Assembly: GCA_019636475.1 (NCBI GenBank)
Contig: JAHBXN010000005.1
Span: 62,001 to 126,000 of the forward strand
Length of the DNA stretch: 64,000 nt
Source: Phycisphaerae bacterium
Lineage (GTDB): Bacteria; Planctomycetota; Phycisphaerae; UBA1845; UTPLA1
Direction: 5' to 3'
The position numbers and the translations under genes were made by a program. Shown piece after piece: positions 63,143 through 64,000 of this stretch; position 1 is the first letter of the stretch; every line of letters begins with the position of its first letter. The notes beneath the pieces were generated by a model. The model had not been told where the DNA came from. It did no database searches and saw only the letters and a list, made by a program, of their open reading frames with translations.

Positions 63143-64000
63143 CGCGCCATCCGCGCATGCTCGGGCGTTAAGCGATCCAGTCCGGACATGTCCTCCCCGC
63201 GTGAGGACTCGAAGCCGTTGATCATTTCCCAGACGCGCTGAGGAGTGCAGGGAAGCCGATCCGGCATGACGCCGATTGCGTCCCCGATTGCGCCCAGCAC
63301 GGCCGGAACCGCTGCAATCAATGGCGGCTCACCAACGCCCCGCGCCCCGAAAGGTCCGCCCGGATCATCATGTTCCAGTATGACGGTCTCGATCTCCGGC
63401 ACGTCACGAAAGGTCGGCAGAATGTAATCGGTGAAATTCGGATTGAGCATGCGCCCTTCCTTCATCACAACCTCTTCCATGAGAGCCATGCCGATACCCT
63501 GTGTCGCCCCGCCCACCATCTGCCCGGCGACCGACTGTGGATTGATCGCTCGTCCGACATCATGGCATGCGATATACCGCTCAACGCGCACTTCGCCCGT
63601 TTCCACATCAACCACCACCTGCGCGATATGCGATGCGAACAAGTAGGTGATGAACGACCGAGGCGACTGGCCGGTCTCAAAATTCTCGCACACCGTGCGC
63701 GGCTTGAAAATGCCTTCGCCGGTGAGCGAATAACCCCGCTCCCGGGCAGCCGATACGACCTCGCGAAGAGGCATGTTGATCTGACGATCGAACCGCCCGA
63801 CGACGGCCCCGCTGACAAGGTCCAGTTCATGCGGATGAACCTGGAGCACCCGGCCCGCCACGTCGAGCACCTGTTCTCGAAGCTCGCTCGCGGCGATTTT
63901 CACCGCATTGCCGGTGAAATACGTCTGGCGAGTCGCCGACGACGAGCCGGATTCATGAGTGCGGTCGGTATCGGCCCAGACCACGTCAACGTCATTTGTC
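63139..64000 (-). CDS. Xanthine dehydrogenase-type molybdenum-binding subunit (N-terminus beyond right edge)
   Basis: C-terminal 287 codons of the large molybdopterin subunit of a xanthine dehydrogenase-family hydroxylase. Visible family marks are the substrate-binding region SSSATRQTYFTGNAV, IAQVVVDVETGEVRVERY, HDVGRAINPQSVAGQMVGGATQGIGMAL, and PFGARGVGEPPLIA, where the Glu is the catalytic base of xanthine dehydrogenase. The upstream part, and any FAD or iron-sulphur subunits, lie outside. It is the first of two coupled genes; the second is the amidohydrolase. Purines are the likely substrates, but nicotinate- or CO-dehydrogenase-like members share these motifs. Confidence 0.9.
   Translation of the reverse strand, partial: TNDVDVVWADTDRTHESGSSSATRQTYFTGNAVKIAASELREQVLDVAGRVLQVHPHELDLVSGAVVGRFDRQINMPLREVVSAARERGYSLTGEGIFKPRTVCENFETGQSPRSFITYLFASHIAQVVVDVETGEVRVERYIACHDVGRAINPQSVAGQMVGGATQGIGMALMEEVVMKEGRMLNPNFTDYILPTFRDVPEIETVILEHDDPGGPFGARGVGEPPLIAAVPAVLGAIGDAIGVMPDRLPCTPQRVWEMINGFESSRGEDMSGLDRLTPEHARMAR

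Overview
The window looks like chromosomal DNA of a GC-rich, Gram-negative-type bacterium, most probably a planctomycete (Phycisphaerae or a relative). The indications are secreted proteins ending in dockerin-like Asp/Asn-Gly doublets, a pseudopilin of the planctomycete type, a thrombospondin-type-3 protein with a Cys/hydrophobic/Arg tail, a bacterial deoxyhypusine synthase homologue, fused gamma-alpha 2-oxoacid:ferredoxin oxidoreductase, and small proteins rich in acidic or basic residues. This placement is an inference from gene content. I see no phage, transposase, integrase, rRNA operon or CRISPR array; the only RNA gene I can support is tRNA-Leu(CAG).

Layout. 1-9.6 kb: a WecA/MraY-like sugar-phosphate transferase cut by the left edge, then divergently addB-addA (overlapping) and upp. 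9.7-15.6 kb: a secreted esterase, alaS, a small multidrug-resistance protein and a secreted thrombospondin-repeat protein. 15.9-21.2 kb: ftsK, then on the other strand a DegT-type aminotransferase, a second WecA-like transferase and a small protein. 21.4-24.4 kb: korA-korB. 25-29 kb: tRNA-Leu, a beta-propeller lipoprotein, a crotonase and dprA. 29-38.6 kb: a beta-phosphoglucomutase-like phosphatase, gpsA, a polytopic membrane protein, scpB, a HEAT-repeat exported protein, murI with an overlapping HEAT-like gene, and the deoxyhypusine synthase homologue. 38.7-43 kb: a PilZ protein with a clear terminator, then proS, nusB and ftsY.

43-59.7 kb is the main accessory region: an apparent alpha-glucan capture and uptake locus. 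It holds a secreted GH13 amylase with a dockerin-like tail, a 1360-residue secreted repeat protein with a P-domain and dockerin-like tail, a pseudopilin, a LacI-family regulator with palindromes in front of it, a second large secreted GH13 enzyme, a fusion of solute-binding protein and permease in one chain, and a MalG-type permease. No ATPase lies next to it, so a shared MalK/MsmX-like ATPase elsewhere is implied. 60-64 kb: two small charged proteins, a membrane protein, and a purine-catabolism pair (amidohydrolase resembling 8-oxoguanine deaminase, translationally coupled to the molybdenum subunit of a xanthine dehydrogenase-type enzyme that runs off the right edge).

Several genes start at GTG or TTG codons backed by good Shine-Dalgarno sequences. 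At least two (nusB and the HEAT-repeat gene at 34002) lack one and instead have a promoter placed so that transcription would begin at the start codon.
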